Assembly: GCA_032718565.1 (NCBI GenBank) | Contig: JAVGVS010000021.1 | Span: 2,679,384-2,743,383, forward strand | Length of the DNA stretch: 64,000 bases | Source: Distichodus sexfasciatus | Lineage: Eukaryota; Chordata; Actinopteri; Characiformes; Distichodontidae | Reading direction: 5' to 3' | In this document: in pieces, positions 33,776 to 45,143 of the stretch | Layout: each line of letters begins with the position of its first letter | Numbering within the stretch: the stretch's first letter is position 1 | Notes under the pieces: generated by a model | The model's database searches: none | The model's input: the letters and a program-made list of their open reading frames with translations, nothing else | Told to the model about the DNA's origin: nothing | Program-made: the position numbers and the translations under genes

Positions 33776-36091
33776 ATAAAATAAAAAAACTTCTGTCCAT
33801 TGCTTAGTATGGTTGTCCCTGGGACAGAACCACTTGAAAACTCCTGCTGTAGACTAAAGTTTCAGGCAACACTATACATTGCACAGTCCTAGTGATGATA
33901 TGCTACTAGTGGTGTGTAAGTCACAAACAAAACGTCTCTGAGAGCCAGCTCTGTGAAGGGAACGCTCTTGCCTGACCACGCATGATTGGTCAAGTAGCAC
34001 ATGCTGGAATAGCGCTATATGCAACCCACATGCGCAGTCCCACGACACTGGGACGTGTTTTCATGCCCATAAATCAGTGTTATTTTAGTGTTAAGACATT
34101 GCTTCACCGTGAAAAAAATATTTAAAAACCTTATTGTTGTATTTTTTGACCAGTAAACATTTGAATATCTGCATGTACGCGCTGGCTTAGATAGGAATTA
34201 GTTAATGTCGTTCAGCCTTATCTTCACTCAAGTATAGATTGCAATAGGTGCGTGTTAACACCTTAGGAATGTCTCTGCTATTTCTTAGCTATTCTACTGT
34301 GAGTACTCTGAAATACAGACAACAATCGTAAGCATTACAGCGACAAGAGAAGTATTACAGACTCAGACTGTCTAAAATAAAAGGGGATCACAGGTGAAGG
34401 AAATTAACCAAACAAACGAACCCATTAACAAAAGTGAGAAAGTAAACACGATCAAGAGCTGGAGAAGCTATACAACTAATAGCAGGGTAAACTGAAAGGG
34501 GAGAGAAAACAATGCACAGGTGTGGGTGATAACAAGGGGAAAAGTGAAGGTAACAAGGGAGAAAAGCAAAATGCAAACCCAGCAGCCACGTAACATAAAA
34601 CAAAGAGATGCAGAATGACTTTTAATTTTTGTAGGTGGCTACTGCACGTTAGAGTCAATTAGCACACCTAACTCAGAGGTATGTTAACACAGGTATGATG
34701 AAAGGGAAAATGGTATTAAGTTTATAATTTCTAAGAAAATTTGCTTTCATTCACAAAATGTACAATGTGTTTTCAGGTTTGGTGCTTAGTCCTGCAATTT
34801 CTTTAAAATGTATGTATTATTTCCTTTATTTTTGAGCAATGTTGTTCCCTTAAACATCCAGGAGGCTCCTCTATTCTCTATCTGCTACTGATTGCTTGTC
34901 TTTGTTGCAAATTTGCTCATCAAGATGCACAGGTACATGCAGCCTCATACTTAAAGAAAATGTTTAAACTCGTCTTGTTTGGGATTATGTTCCACACAGC
35001 AAGGATAAGGAAGCGTAAAGTGAGATGGCTTGGTTGATAAACTTTCAATTTGAGATATGTGAGAATAATTGCTAGTAATGTTTCTTATAGATAGTGAAAT
35101 GAAAATCCATTTGTGCCCAACTGCACAGATATATACACACACACGCACACACACACTCAGCACACTTTTGCTCACTCTCTCGCTCACTCACCCACTGTAC
35201 AGGCATGATAGGCCGCCTGCATGACCCAGATACACAAGGACCCAAATCCCCTAGAGTATTGGAGAGAAAGTGGGAGAGAGCAGAGGGGAGGTGTGAGAGT
35301 GAACACTGGTGATAGACTGCAGAGGACAGAGAGCAGAGATGAACAGCTAAAGCTACTGAGGAATATGCTGGGAAGGAGAGAAAATGAACAAGAGGGAGAG
35401 AATGACAGGAAAGAGACTGTATGAGTTCACCACTGACAAATAAAAAATACTGCTTTATAAAGTGGAGACTTTCTTTTCCTTATGGACCTTTGAATGAGAC
35501 ACTTTTACAACAATTACCTATCGGCACATGCACACACTTTTTTTTGAGAAAACACAAGCAATAATCAGAACATTTCAACTGGCTAATAAATGCCCTTCAG
35601 TGGTGCTTAAGGTACCTCTAGGATTGACAGAGAAATCGATTTCCGGTGTTTCTGCTGTTGTAAAAAAAATATTTTTGCATTCTATCTTTGACTCTCTCAA
35701 ACTGTAAGAGGATTTGGAAATGTTTAACTTCACTTTACTCACTCTGCAGAAACTTTTGTGGTTTTACCTCTTCTAGTGGTCTGTTTTGGTGTAATGACTA
35801 ACAAAGCTGAAGACATTCAGCAGGCTGTTATATGAACAGAATGCACCATTAAACACATTAGTATTAGTATTTCCATATTCATAAAGTTTCCTCGATTGTG
35901 CCTCAAGATATGGACTAATAAGAAACCAACAGGTAGAGGGAACAGTACACATGCAGGACAATGCCTGACAGGGACAAGGAGGATCTCACATCACTGCTAA
36001 CGATTAAGCTTCCATGCTATAAAACTGGCTTTCCTCGAACTGGACGTCTTTCATTGTAGCTTTGTTTGCCATGAACATAGTGAGACTACAA
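33776..36091. other. Intergenic DNA
   Basis: No gene recognised. A short CA-rich tract at about 35131-35160 and purine-rich sequence around 35250-35420 account for the open frames there. Confidence 0.5.
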
Positions 36092-36378
36092 GCGCGAGGC
36101 GGAGACAAACCCTGGGCGGGTGCCAACACACTGTAGGTCACATACACACACACACAAATACACTCTTAACACAAGTTAAGGGGCCAATTTAGAGTCACCA
36201 ATCAGCTTATACTGAGTGCTTTTGGATTGTGGGATGAAAAGGGAGCAGCCGGAGAAAACCAATGCGAACACAGTGAGTAAACTCCACACAGAAAGGCCCT
36301 ACAGCCGACCCCAGGATCAAAACCAGGATCTTCTTGCCGTGAGGCGGCAACGCTAACCACCGTGTCACCATTCCGCCC
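36092..36378 (-). mobile_element. V-SINE-type SINE
   Basis: Minus-strand head with GGTGACACGGTGGTTAGCG, a degraded box B, the central domain (TGTGTGGAGTTTACTC) and the body up to the GTTGGCACCCGCCCAGGG segment near 36110-36135. More diverged than the copy at 54282-54611. Confidence 0.8.
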
Positions 36379-37533
36379 TAATGCAATAATAAATGTTAAT
36401 ATTCTCTTCAGGCACATGAAAGATGCTACTTAACATTTCTAACATCCCACATGTTTTTAAGTAAAGGATCACTAAGGTGCCATACAAAATCAGATGAACA
36501 TATCTGACCATTTCTACAGCACTTATACATTTTCTTTTATAAAATCTTGTAGAAAAGCGAGTTCAGCAGAGTTACAAAAATCTAGAAAAGACTCCCTCTG
36601 ATGTAGTTTAACCTCAAGGTAGAGAATGTTCATTAAATATTAAACTTGGGTTAAAGTTAATAAAATATGCAGTTTTTTTCCCCCAAGTGGTGTTTATTTA
36701 AGAAAACTGTGTGTATTACATGACTCAATTGCAGTAGCTCATGTTTAGCCCTAAACTGTTTTTTTTTACAAGATTCTTTACAATATTTACAGTTGTACAA
36801 TGTCCTCACAACAACAAGTTCATATCTTGTGTAAGGAGTAAATAATTACAAAAAGCCCGGTGTTGTCAAAAAAATAAAAAAATCCACATTTGATTTTAGG
36901 TTGAGATAAATAGATAAATACATCAACAAATCTTAAAAACCTTGCCTGCTAGCCTCACAAATAAATAAATAGAATCATAAATAACATTCAAAATATCTTT
37001 GGCCAAACTAGGGCCATGTGTGTTTCCTCCACACACCCTTAATGAGCTGGTCAGACCCCTGACCATTTTAAGAAGCTCTTCAAGTCTTTTAGAACTGCTT
37101 CTCATTCGTGGGGGGTCAGAAGAGGGGTGTGGAGGGATGAGAACAAAACTGAACCAAGAAAAAATAATAATAACATAAAAAAATCATTTGAGGCACTTTT
37201 TAGGCATGCTTGCAACTGGTTTGCTTTTCATTTCTTTAATTCCTGGAGTTTTTCTCTTCCTCAAACTTAAAATATAAAAACAAAGTATATATGTGTGTGT
37301 TTGAAACAAAAAAGGCATTTCCCCCATCTATCTCTATCTGTTTTTTGTTTCATTTTTGTCATCTATCCTCTATGGTTCCCCATCTTAGACAATAACAGAA
37401 GCACCCAATCAACTTTGAAGACAACAAAACCCTTAAACAGCAAAAAGAACAATTACAATTTAAAAAGAAATCTGCTAACAAATAAATAAATGTCTATCTT
37501 CACAAATTTTTCAATCTTGCAAAGCAGAAAACA
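36379..37533 (-). other. Presumed 3' UTR and downstream flank of the cadherin gene
   Basis: This lies directly after the cadherin stop codon on the minus strand. It is AT-rich and has no coding signal. The transcript end cannot be fixed from the sequence. One AATAAA (minus strand; plus-strand TTTATT at 36693-36698) would give a 3' UTR of about 0.85 kb, but the true end could be elsewhere. Confidence 0.4.
36693..36698 (-). terminator. Candidate polyadenylation signal AATAAA
   Basis: Canonical hexamer on the minus strand, about 840 bp beyond the cadherin stop codon. Such hexamers are common in AT-rich DNA, so this is only a candidate. Confidence 0.25.
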
Positions 37534-38063
37534 TCAATGTTTGTTGTCAGTGTTGGTGGAAGTTGTGGAGGTGATATCAGTCTGGCTTTCGGAACGCTCC
37601 CCAAATATCCCTGCCAGCGTTTTGAAGCGAGGTCCCCACTCGTTGAGGTAATCATAGTCCTCATCTGTTTCACCTTTTACAGACTCTATGGAGCTCAGAC
37701 TCTCAGCCACCGAGCCCTCACCCTCATAGGCGTAAGTGGCAAGTGAGTCGTATGGTGGGGCCGAGGTGTCGTCGTCGTGCTCTTGCAGCCGCTGACTGAT
37801 AAAGTTCTGGATGTCTGCGTTGTCCTGGGATGTGATGGTGGCCCGAGGAACGGAGCCTGCCTCAGGCTTTACGTCTCGTCGAAACAAGTTCTCCTTGATG
37901 GCTTTGGGGTTCCGCAGTGTGCCCATGTCAAAGGCGTGCGTGTCCTCTTCTCCCCCGCCCTCGTCGTCATAGTGGATAACGTTGTCCCGGATGTCCTCTT
38001 TGGACGTCATCAGAGTCTCTTTCTTCTTCTGCCGCCTCACTCCCACGTAGAGGACCACGATCA
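37534..38063 (-). CDS. cdh20: Cadherin last coding exon: cytoplasmic tail
   Basis: The acceptor is TCTTCTTGCAG before TGATCGTGGTCC, and the first codon is completed by the last G of the preceding exon (GTG, valine). The exon encodes the end of the membrane helix (VIVVLYVGV), a basic stop-transfer stretch (RRQKKK) and the juxtamembrane p120-catenin region with DDEGGGEEDTHAFDMG. It closes with the catenin-binding region APPYDSLATYAYEGEGSVAE and DYDYLNEWGPRFKTLAGIFG. It ends TSTNTDNKH and a stop at 37534-37536. The acidic and serine-rich elements essential for beta-catenin binding are all present. The serine/threonine-rich extreme C-terminus (about 20 residues after FGE) looks longer than I remember for mammalian relatives. 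There is no internal stop or frameshift. Confidence 0.95.
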
Positions 38064-38174
38064 CTGCAAGAAGACAGAAACATGTAAAACTACACATTTA
38101 AGCTTGATGCAGCACCCTCAAACCCCTCATGCAGTACATTTTTGAGATTGCCCATCTGTGGAAAAATGGCAGAC

Positions 38175-38366
38175 TACATGTACATTTATGACATTTAGCA
38201 GATTTAATTAGAGCGACTTCAATTTCCTAGATACAAGGACAGTCTCCATGGAGCAATGGGCTTTAGGGCCTTGCTTGGGGGCCCAACAGTGTTTTGAGTT
38301 CTTCCGAGTCTCATGATCAAAAACCAGGGTTTCAGTTACTTAGACCACTATACCACCACCGCCCAC
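38175..38366 (-). mobile_element. tRNA-derived SINE, third type
   Basis: The minus-strand head GGCGGTGGTGGTATAGTGGTC is followed by a degraded box B. The plus-strand sequence at the far end reads ATTTAGCAGATTTAATTAGAGCGACTTC, a decayed form of the fish repeat motif CATTTAGCAGACGCTTTTAT-CCAGAGCGACTTAC. The body differs from the other two SINE families here. Confidence 0.65.
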
Positions 38367-38825
38367 ACTGCTTGCAAGTTTGGTCCAAATACAAAGACCT
38401 GTCGATTGCCATAAAATGGTGGAGTAATTTTGCAACAAGACAGAGAGAAATTCAAGCCTCCTGTCAAACAAAGTGTTTGATAGTATATTTTGTAAAAGTA
38501 TAGTATATTTTGTTTTTTACATGCTATACATATCACATTTTTTATGCCTTTAAGTTGCTTGTGTAGTGATCTCGACGTAAGCTTTATTTCCATCACAAGT
38601 TAAGTGTTCTGTGATCTCATTGTAGCAAAAGTTATCTCAGAATCATGAGTTAATCTTTTCTCAAAGTGCCAAAAGTTGTCATTATGTGTTTTTTTTTTAT
38701 TTTTTAAACTATTGCATCAGAAGCCCAAAATCTTGGAAAAGTCATTGAATACTCCTTCAGAGCTCTCTAACTTTCTCCTTTTTCAAGTGACAAACACTAA
38801 TATGATAATAATCCACAGGAGTCAC

Positions 38826-38893
38826 AGGTATAAGTCGGACATACCTGTGTCAGGTATAAGTCGGACATACCTGTGTCAGGTACAAGTCGGACC
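38826..38893. repeat. 26-bp tandem repeat, 2.6 copies
   Basis: The unit starts AGGTATAAGTCGGACATACC at 38826, 38852 and 38878. The first two copies are identical and the third has T to C at its sixth base. Each unit can fold on AGGTAT and ATACCT. Confidence 0.9.
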
Positions 38894-38988
38894 TTAAACA
38901 CAGCTTAATTACAGTTCCCCTCTGTGATAAAAAGAAATGTGCCTCATTCACCAATATTTTCCGTTTTTTTTTCTTAAACTTGTTCTTT

Positions 38989-39228
38989 GGCGGCATGGTG
39001 GTGCAGTGGTTAGTGCCGCTGTCCCACAGCGAGAAGGTCCTGAGTTCGATCCCTGGGTCGGGGGGTGCCAGAGGGCCTTTCTGTGTGGAGTTTGCTCCCT
39101 GTGTTAGTGTGGGTTTTCTCTGGCTTCTCCAGTTTCCTCCCACAGTCCAAAAGCATGCACTGTAGGTTGATTGGTGAATCTAAATTGGCCCCGTATGGTA
39201 GGAATGAGAGTGTGGTTGTGGGTGTGTG
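38989..39228 (+). mobile_element. V-SINE-type SINE
   Basis: Head GGCGGCATGGTGGTGCAGTGG, box B-like GAGTTCGATCCC, central domain with TGTGTGGAGTTTGCTCC and TCCTCCCACAGTCCAAAAG, then the TTGATTGGTGAATCTAAATTG body. Inserted in a cadherin intron, antisense to the gene. Confidence 0.87.
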
Positions 39229-39990
39229 TGCTAAAATCAAGGAAACAAGTCTAATTTTGACCTCTAGTTTGTTCAGCAATTTGTTAAAGTAAACCACATT
39301 AAGGAAAGCAGTTGAGCTCATACGAACTCCTCAGAACTGTTGCGTCTGACTCTTCTTTCTCTTCTTCTGACTTAAATTTTAGTGAACCATGAAAAAGGAC
39401 AGTGTGCCCTACAGACGCCGGTAAATATAGCCGCGTGTTTTCAAGACCACTGTGCAGGCTGTGTGCTGCTCAGCGCGTGGGCAGACAGTCGGTTCCCTCT
39501 AACAAGAGAGAGAGAGAGTGCGTGAAAGCAGTGTATGTCTCTTCAGGATGAAGGGAAATGTTTATAATCACAGTCAAGACTGTTAGTGTATTACACTTAG
39601 AGGGAGGTCATGAGACAAAACAAAGAAGCAGGATAAAATTAATGAATAACCAGTGTGCTAGTCCTGCTCATCTCTTGTTTCTGGTGCTGGTGAAACGAGA
39701 GCACCCCCAAGTGATACTAAACGGCGTTGCAACAGAGTGTCTCGCTTTGGCTTGCATCCATCACCATGCGTTATGCGTGTAAGTGTGTGTTTGTGTGGGC
39801 GCTGCTTTATTCAGAATATGTGTGTGTGGTCCATGTAGGTCGGTATGCAACTGATGATGCTTTTTTCCATGGTCAGAATGAGCTTTGACTGTGTCTGTCA
39901 TGGCCACAGCTGCTGCTGCAGAACTGGGTCAGTCTGACAAATAGAGCACCTATAATGGATGAGCTCCCTCTCCCTTCATCCAAACCTTCC

Positions 39991-40009
39991 TTTCTCTCTC
40001 TCTCCCCAT

Positions 40010-40042
<33 letters not shown>
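39991..40042. repeat. (TC)n microsatellite
   Basis: CT dinucleotide run interrupted once by CCCCATCCC. It lies within a cadherin intron. Confidence 0.9.
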
Positions 40043-40045
<3 letters not shown>

Positions 40046-40943
40046 TTCCTGCCCTTGTCCTGTGTATCTCGGTGTTTGCAGTCAGTGGTTCTGACTGGCA
40101 CCTTTTATAAGGACATGGTGTAACAGAAACAGCCTAAGGTGCCAGTCTCTTTCTCGTGGGCATGGAGGCGGTGAAACATGCCAGCTTTTAACATCTGTGG
40201 TGGCAGCCTCTCAGACACAGACCTGTCAGGCTTCTCCAAGGACACGGTGAGAGTGTTTTGTGCCGTGAGGTGGAGCTTCGTTCACCGTAGAACAATATGC
40301 TGCTTTGACGACGTGGGTTCGGTGTTTCCGCTATGCTCACCCAAAATATCCTTGTAAGTCGTCCGAAATTATGTACCTGAAGGGAAGGGAGGCATGAATG
40401 CAGTTTAAAATGTGACGCCTTTTTAGTTTTACCCCGAGCACCATGGATATTGCGAGAGACTTGCAGTTTGCTGTCTATCCTTTCTGGCGCAAGCCTGTTT
40501 CGCTTTGTTCTTCTTTGAAATTCTGCAGTTATTGCAGCCCCCGAGGCTCCATGATAAAACATTAGGACAAGTGAGGGAAGGGGTTTAATTTTGATGAGGA
40601 CAGTAGTAAGGTCATGGTGCAAGAAAGTTCAACTGGAAAGAGAATCAAAAACAGAAGTAAATACTGTAAGTGTTGTGCCCCTCAACACTTTGAGAGTGTC
40701 GTCCTATAGACTGTTGATCCCTGTGTGACACTGTAGCGAGACTGTGGAAAAGCTGCGGGGGACACCGTGACAGACAGCTTCTGTTGACACTGTAACACAG
40801 CGGGCAGCTGGAACTGCTACGGCTTCGTTTTTGACAGCAGGGGATGATGCATAAATTACCTTGGAACCAAAGTTAAATTTGACTTCATGCAACATATGCA
40901 ACGATTGTGTTGTATGATTTTAAATTGTGTTGTATGATTTGAA

Positions 40944-41202
40944 AGTGTAAATGAGTCATTATTTGTCACTGTGAACACACCACAGCACAGCACACAGTGC
41001 ACTACAGCGAAATGTGACCTCTGCATTAGACCCATCCATGAAGGAGCAGTTGGCAGCTAACAAGGCCAGCAACCGGGGAGCAGTGCTTGTTGACGGTACC
41101 TTGCTTGAGAGTACCTCAGTGATATCTTTATTAATCCTTGGATTTGAACCGGTGACCTTCCAATCACGGGACAAACGCCCTGACCATTACACTATTAACT
41201 GT
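40944..41202 (-). mobile_element. tRNA-derived SINE, second family
   Basis: Same body as at 31165-31402: GTCACTGTGAACACACCACA, AATGTGACCTCTGCATTAGA and AGTACCTCAGTGATATC on the plus strand. The tRNA-like head lies at about 41140-41202 (GGATTTGAACCGG as complement of box B). Confidence 0.8.
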
Positions 41203-42534
41203 AGAAACATCCTTTCTTATTTATATTCATATCTAAAAGAGACAGGGGTAAGTCTGTCTAATATTCTTCTTAAAATAGTATTTGTAATTTAATGACCTCC
41301 ACAACTTCTAGATATATGAAGGAAATAGTTCAAATAAATAGTGTGGCCATTATTCAGTAGTGTTAATCGATATTCGCAACTATCTGCGAGGGAGCTCATT
41401 ACTTATCCTGTTAAGGACAGTTGAGCACTCATCAAAGCTTGTTAAAACACTAAGTTAATAACCAAGTATCCCACACAAACCGTGGTAGTACGTAGGTAAT
41501 AAAATCCTTTTATGCAGATTATTTGAGTTTATTACTGCAGAGCCGGAGCCGAGTTTTGCTTCTCTGACCTTGATCCTTATAGAGGGGAGTAATTCAGTCT
41601 ATAGCCACCGTGCAATGAAACCTAGCAGTGTTATATGAGCATGACTGAAAGAGAAATCACATTGTCACAAAGTGCCATCCTCTTCCATGCCAATCCATTA
41701 TGGCTGATGGCCCAGCGCCTTATTAACAAGCCTGTTTAATTAACCTAGTTTCAACTGTTTTAAATGTCTCTTCATTCAAGTCCTACATCCAACAAATGGC
41801 ATTTCTATAAAAATTACTACAATTATAATCCAGATTGAAAATAGTTAAACCACAAATCCAAAAAACAAACGATAAAATATTTCATGTTTAAGTTGCAAAG
41901 TTTTCTAGTTTCAACTATTTTGTCCTGATTTTTTTCTCTGAGACGATCTGTACATCACAGATGGTACAGATTATAATTCAGACTCTAATATAGCCCTGAT
42001 ACCACCAGTGTGCACACAGAAATTTGTTCCGCATTTGCACATTGCTGCCTGGTTTTACTAATGATCTTTCCTTCTCAATTAAGGAACCCTAATTAGTGGG
42101 ATTAGTTGTGATACTACCTGCAGATCCAGGAGCCTTTGATGGATTAATCGAGTGCCCATGACCTATTTCAGAGCTTCAGTAACATGCAGCAAAATAGAAG
42201 TATAATATAAGCATCTTATACTGTAAGCACCATATGACCATGACATCACCATTCAAAATATATAGTGCTATGTGCTGAAGAAATGTGAACCATGGTCCCA
42301 TGATTGCAGAGTTGCTGGCAGCATTGGAGAGAAGCACCTAAGTAGTGACGCTACTTAACTACTAGTTAAGTAGAGTGTGCAGACGTCCTCTTTTACCTGG
42401 AAGTTGTGTTATCAGGTGTCACATCCTTAAATCTAGTCACCGTAGTTAAGTAATACACAGTAAATACATATAGTGACTACTTTTTCAGTAGCTTATTGGT
42501 GCTATAGCTTTAAAAGTAACTACAAAGTACTGTA

Positions 42535-42815
42535 CTGCTGCCTCACAGCAAGAAGGCCCTGGGTTCGATCCCTGGGTGGGCTGTAGGACCTTTCTGTGTG
42601 GAGTTTGCATTCTCTACCCATGTTCGCGTGGGTTTCCTCCGGGTGCTCCGGTTTCCTTCCACAGTCCAAAAGCATGCAATATAGGTTAACCGGTGTCTCT
42701 AAATTGAACCCATAAGGAGTGAATGTTAGTGTGATTGTGTGAGTGTGTGTGCCCTGCGGTGTGTTTGTGCCTGCCCAGGGTTGGTCCCCCACTAGCGCCT
42801 GTAGTTCCTGGGACC
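42535..42815 (+). mobile_element. V-SINE-type SINE, 5'-truncated
   Basis: Begins inside the tRNA-like head (CTGCCTCACAGCAAGAAGG). Box B GGGTTCGATCCC is intact. The central domain (CGTGGGTTTCCTCCGGGTGC) is well preserved, followed by the GTGTGTGTGCCCTGCGGTG body. Confidence 0.85.
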
Positions 42816-43084
42816 TTGCACCTGTTTCAGGTGTCACCGATTGGTGCTGATTTGCAGATGTGACTTCTGATAGGCTACCATCCTCTGCAGTGCATGCTGA
42901 CTGTGTTGCAGCATGCTCTGGAGTGTGCTGGAGTCCACCTTGACCCAGGTGGAAGCAAGACTTGTTAGCTACGTAGCTATTTTTTCTGTAGCTTGTCGTG
43001 TAGCTAACTACTATATTAAAGCAGATGCTTGGCTATCACTAAGCTATTTTTTTTTTTATCATAAGCCGCTTATGAAAACTTCCC

Positions 43085-43260
43085 TGACACTAGTAACAGG
43101 TTCAGATCCTAGACTGGTAAATGTATTGCTGAGGTACCGCAGCAATGAGCAAGCGATCATCCCCAAGCACTGTTCCCCCAGGTGCTGCCCACTGCTTCTA
43201 CACTGAGAGGTTAAATGCAGAGGTTGCATTTTCCTGTGGTACACTGTGTGTCATCTTGTG
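43085..43260 (+). mobile_element. tRNA-derived SINE, second family, fragment
   Basis: Carries AGGTTCAGATCCTAG (box B-like), TTGCTGAGGTACCGCAGC, CCCCAAGCACTGTTCCCCC and TTAAATGCAGAGGTTGC. It lies only about 80 bp from the donor of the EC5/TM exon. Confidence 0.72.
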
Positions 43261-43337
43261 AAACTGTGAAACTTAAATCCTGCACAGGTGAATGCAGTCT
43301 TTTAAGGCTCTTTGGCAACTGGCATCAGTTCACTCAC

Positions 43338-43589
43338 CCAGCAGTATGATGATGCAGAGCAGAATGGCGATAAGTGCTCCTGTGCTGAGACCCACGGGAA
43401 GGAAGATGGCCTCTGCACTGCAGGTCAGCAGCGACCCGTCCAAGTCGCATCCACACACTCGGATGGTCAGGGTGCTGGTGCTACTCTGTACTGGATAACC
43501 GTTGTCCTCGATCACCACTGGGAGGTGATAAATCTCTTGAGAACGGCGCCGAAAGCCGCTGCGCAGAGTCATGATTCCTGCCGTGTTGT
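43338..43589 (-). CDS. cdh20: Cadherin exon: EC5 and transmembrane helix
   Basis: 252 bp, between acceptor TTCCCCACCAG and donor GTGAGT. It starts by completing an asparagine codon and reads NTAGIMTLRSGFRRRSQEIY, then LPVVIEDNGYPVQSSTSTLT, the conserved membrane-proximal cysteines in IRVCGCD and LLTCSAEAIF, and the helix LSTGALIAILLCIIILL. The cysteine-rich EC5 end and helix sequence are diagnostic for type II cadherins. It ends in a single G that joins TG of the next exon. Confidence 0.95.
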
Positions 43590-45025
43590 CTGGTGGGGAA
43601 GGGACAAAAACTGTTAGGAGTTTTCTTGGCTTTCCAGATTTTTTTTATACCTAAAATACATTAGTTAATTTGCTTATTGTTGACAGTAAACTTAATTAAT
43701 TAATTAAGATTAATTGAAGGTGTCATCACATATTTGCAGACTACAAGGGTCACAAAGATCTTTACTTTGAATTTGCAAAAGACTCAGTGCTGTCTGCTTT
43801 TATTTCAATGTTCTGGCATCTCAGCCACTTAACACTTGCACTCTCTGTTGAGTTCTCATTCACTTTACAGCTGCTAAATCACATCACTATCGGACACCCC
43901 CTTACAATCTCTATCCCATTGCTTGAGGGAACGAACCGTTGTAGTTTTCATGAGGCTCTTGCCCTCTCGCTCAACCCAGAACTGCAAAAGCTAAAGGGAT
44001 GATGAATAATGGAAACCCATGGTTTAGGGGTTAGAAAGGTATAAGAGCTGTTGGGATTGTTGGACTGTGATGGCTGGACGCTAAAAGGCTGTTTTTGTAA
44101 GACAGCATCCAGAAATGACAGGTCTGTGTACTTTAACTGTGCTGTTTGACCCATGTCAAAACAAACTCTAAATATAATGTCTATATAATGTTACAAATGT
44201 ATGTTTATATCTGTGGATAACAATCATTACTGATCATTTTTAAATGACACATTTTTAATAATTACCAGGTGAATTGAATGATGGATATATGAATTTAATT
44301 AATTAGATTAAATAAATTTAACCACTGTAAAGTGAATTAATCATCTATTTTATTGAAGTAGTAAGGTCAATCTTTTATTACAACATAAAGCTTTAAGTGT
44401 ATTTATTATATGTTTTTCCTGTCTGTTTGCATTTTTGAACGTAGTTAGTGGGAAACAAAATTAGCTAGCATTAAATATGTCACACATTAAATATGTACAC
44501 ACATCATTTTTGCTAAGCTGCAATCTAGTTTTCAGCTGCTCCCAATCCGACCTATATGATGTAAAACTGCCTCATTCCAAGATATGGAAAGCACACTACA
44601 AAAAAACCCCTAAATTCTTCTCCTTATATTTTGTGGTTCTTAAGAAGGGCTGTGTGTGGAAATTATAATAATTAGCTTGAAGTTTGTTCATTTGTATTTA
44701 CATGTGAACACTGAATCTGATTTGTATCTGTCTACTAAAGAGCTAAGTCAACACAATGCTCCTACAACCTGTATTCAACCTCTCTGCATGGAAATTATTA
44801 GAAAAATCGGGATGAAAGCAGTCTACGTTACGTGTCTGAAAGCTTAATAAGCATTTTTTTTGGTCTTGGATGACATTTTCAGTTGAATACCCCCAGATTG
44901 ACCTTGACCTTTTCTACATGTGTAGTCTCTGACTTTAGTCCAGTGTACACCAGTGCAGTATCATGAAAAAGTGGCTGGTGAGTGCATAACACATCAAAAG
45001 CAAAAATATCTTAAAGCACACTCAC
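43590..45025 (-). other. Cadherin intron
   Basis: 1.4 kb, GTGAGT donor (45020-45025 complement) to CAG acceptor. AT-rich, with no repeat or exon recognised. Confidence 0.7.
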
Positions 45026-45143
45026 TCCCAAAGTCTTTTATGGTGAAGTTCTTGTTCTTCATCCCTTCCTGTGGTGATTTGAAGCTGAACCTCTGGCCTG
45101 CCATTGGAAGATCCTGATCTTTTGCACTGATGATCTGGATCAC
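45026..45143 (-). CDS. cdh20: Cadherin exon: N-terminal part of EC5
   Basis: 118 bp, beginning in phase 0 after TTTGTAG and ending before GTGAGTG. Reads VIQIISAKDQDLPMAGQRFS then FKSPQEGMKNKNFTIKDFG, and leaves one A for the next exon. SAKDQD is the usual A-x-D-x-D calcium-ligand turn at the start of a cadherin repeat. NFTI carries a potential N-glycosylation site. Confidence 0.93.

Larger units (their letters stand above)
38064..43337 (-). other. Cadherin intron between the EC5/TM exon and the tail exon
   Basis: 5.3 kb, GT (43336-43337) to AG (38064-38065) on the minus strand. It contains three SINE copies in full (38175, 38989 and 40944), a further two fragments (42535 and 43085), a 26-bp tandem repeat and a TC microsatellite. 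No exon of another gene is recognised. Confidence 0.7.

Noticed and set aside
33539..33800. Three overlapping short proteins of Ile/Tyr and His/Thr repeats
   Set aside because: Translation of the compound dinucleotide microsatellite.
40188..40622. 144-codon minus-strand frame within the cadherin intron
   Set aside because: No recognisable domain and not bounded by splice sites that would join the flanking exons in phase.
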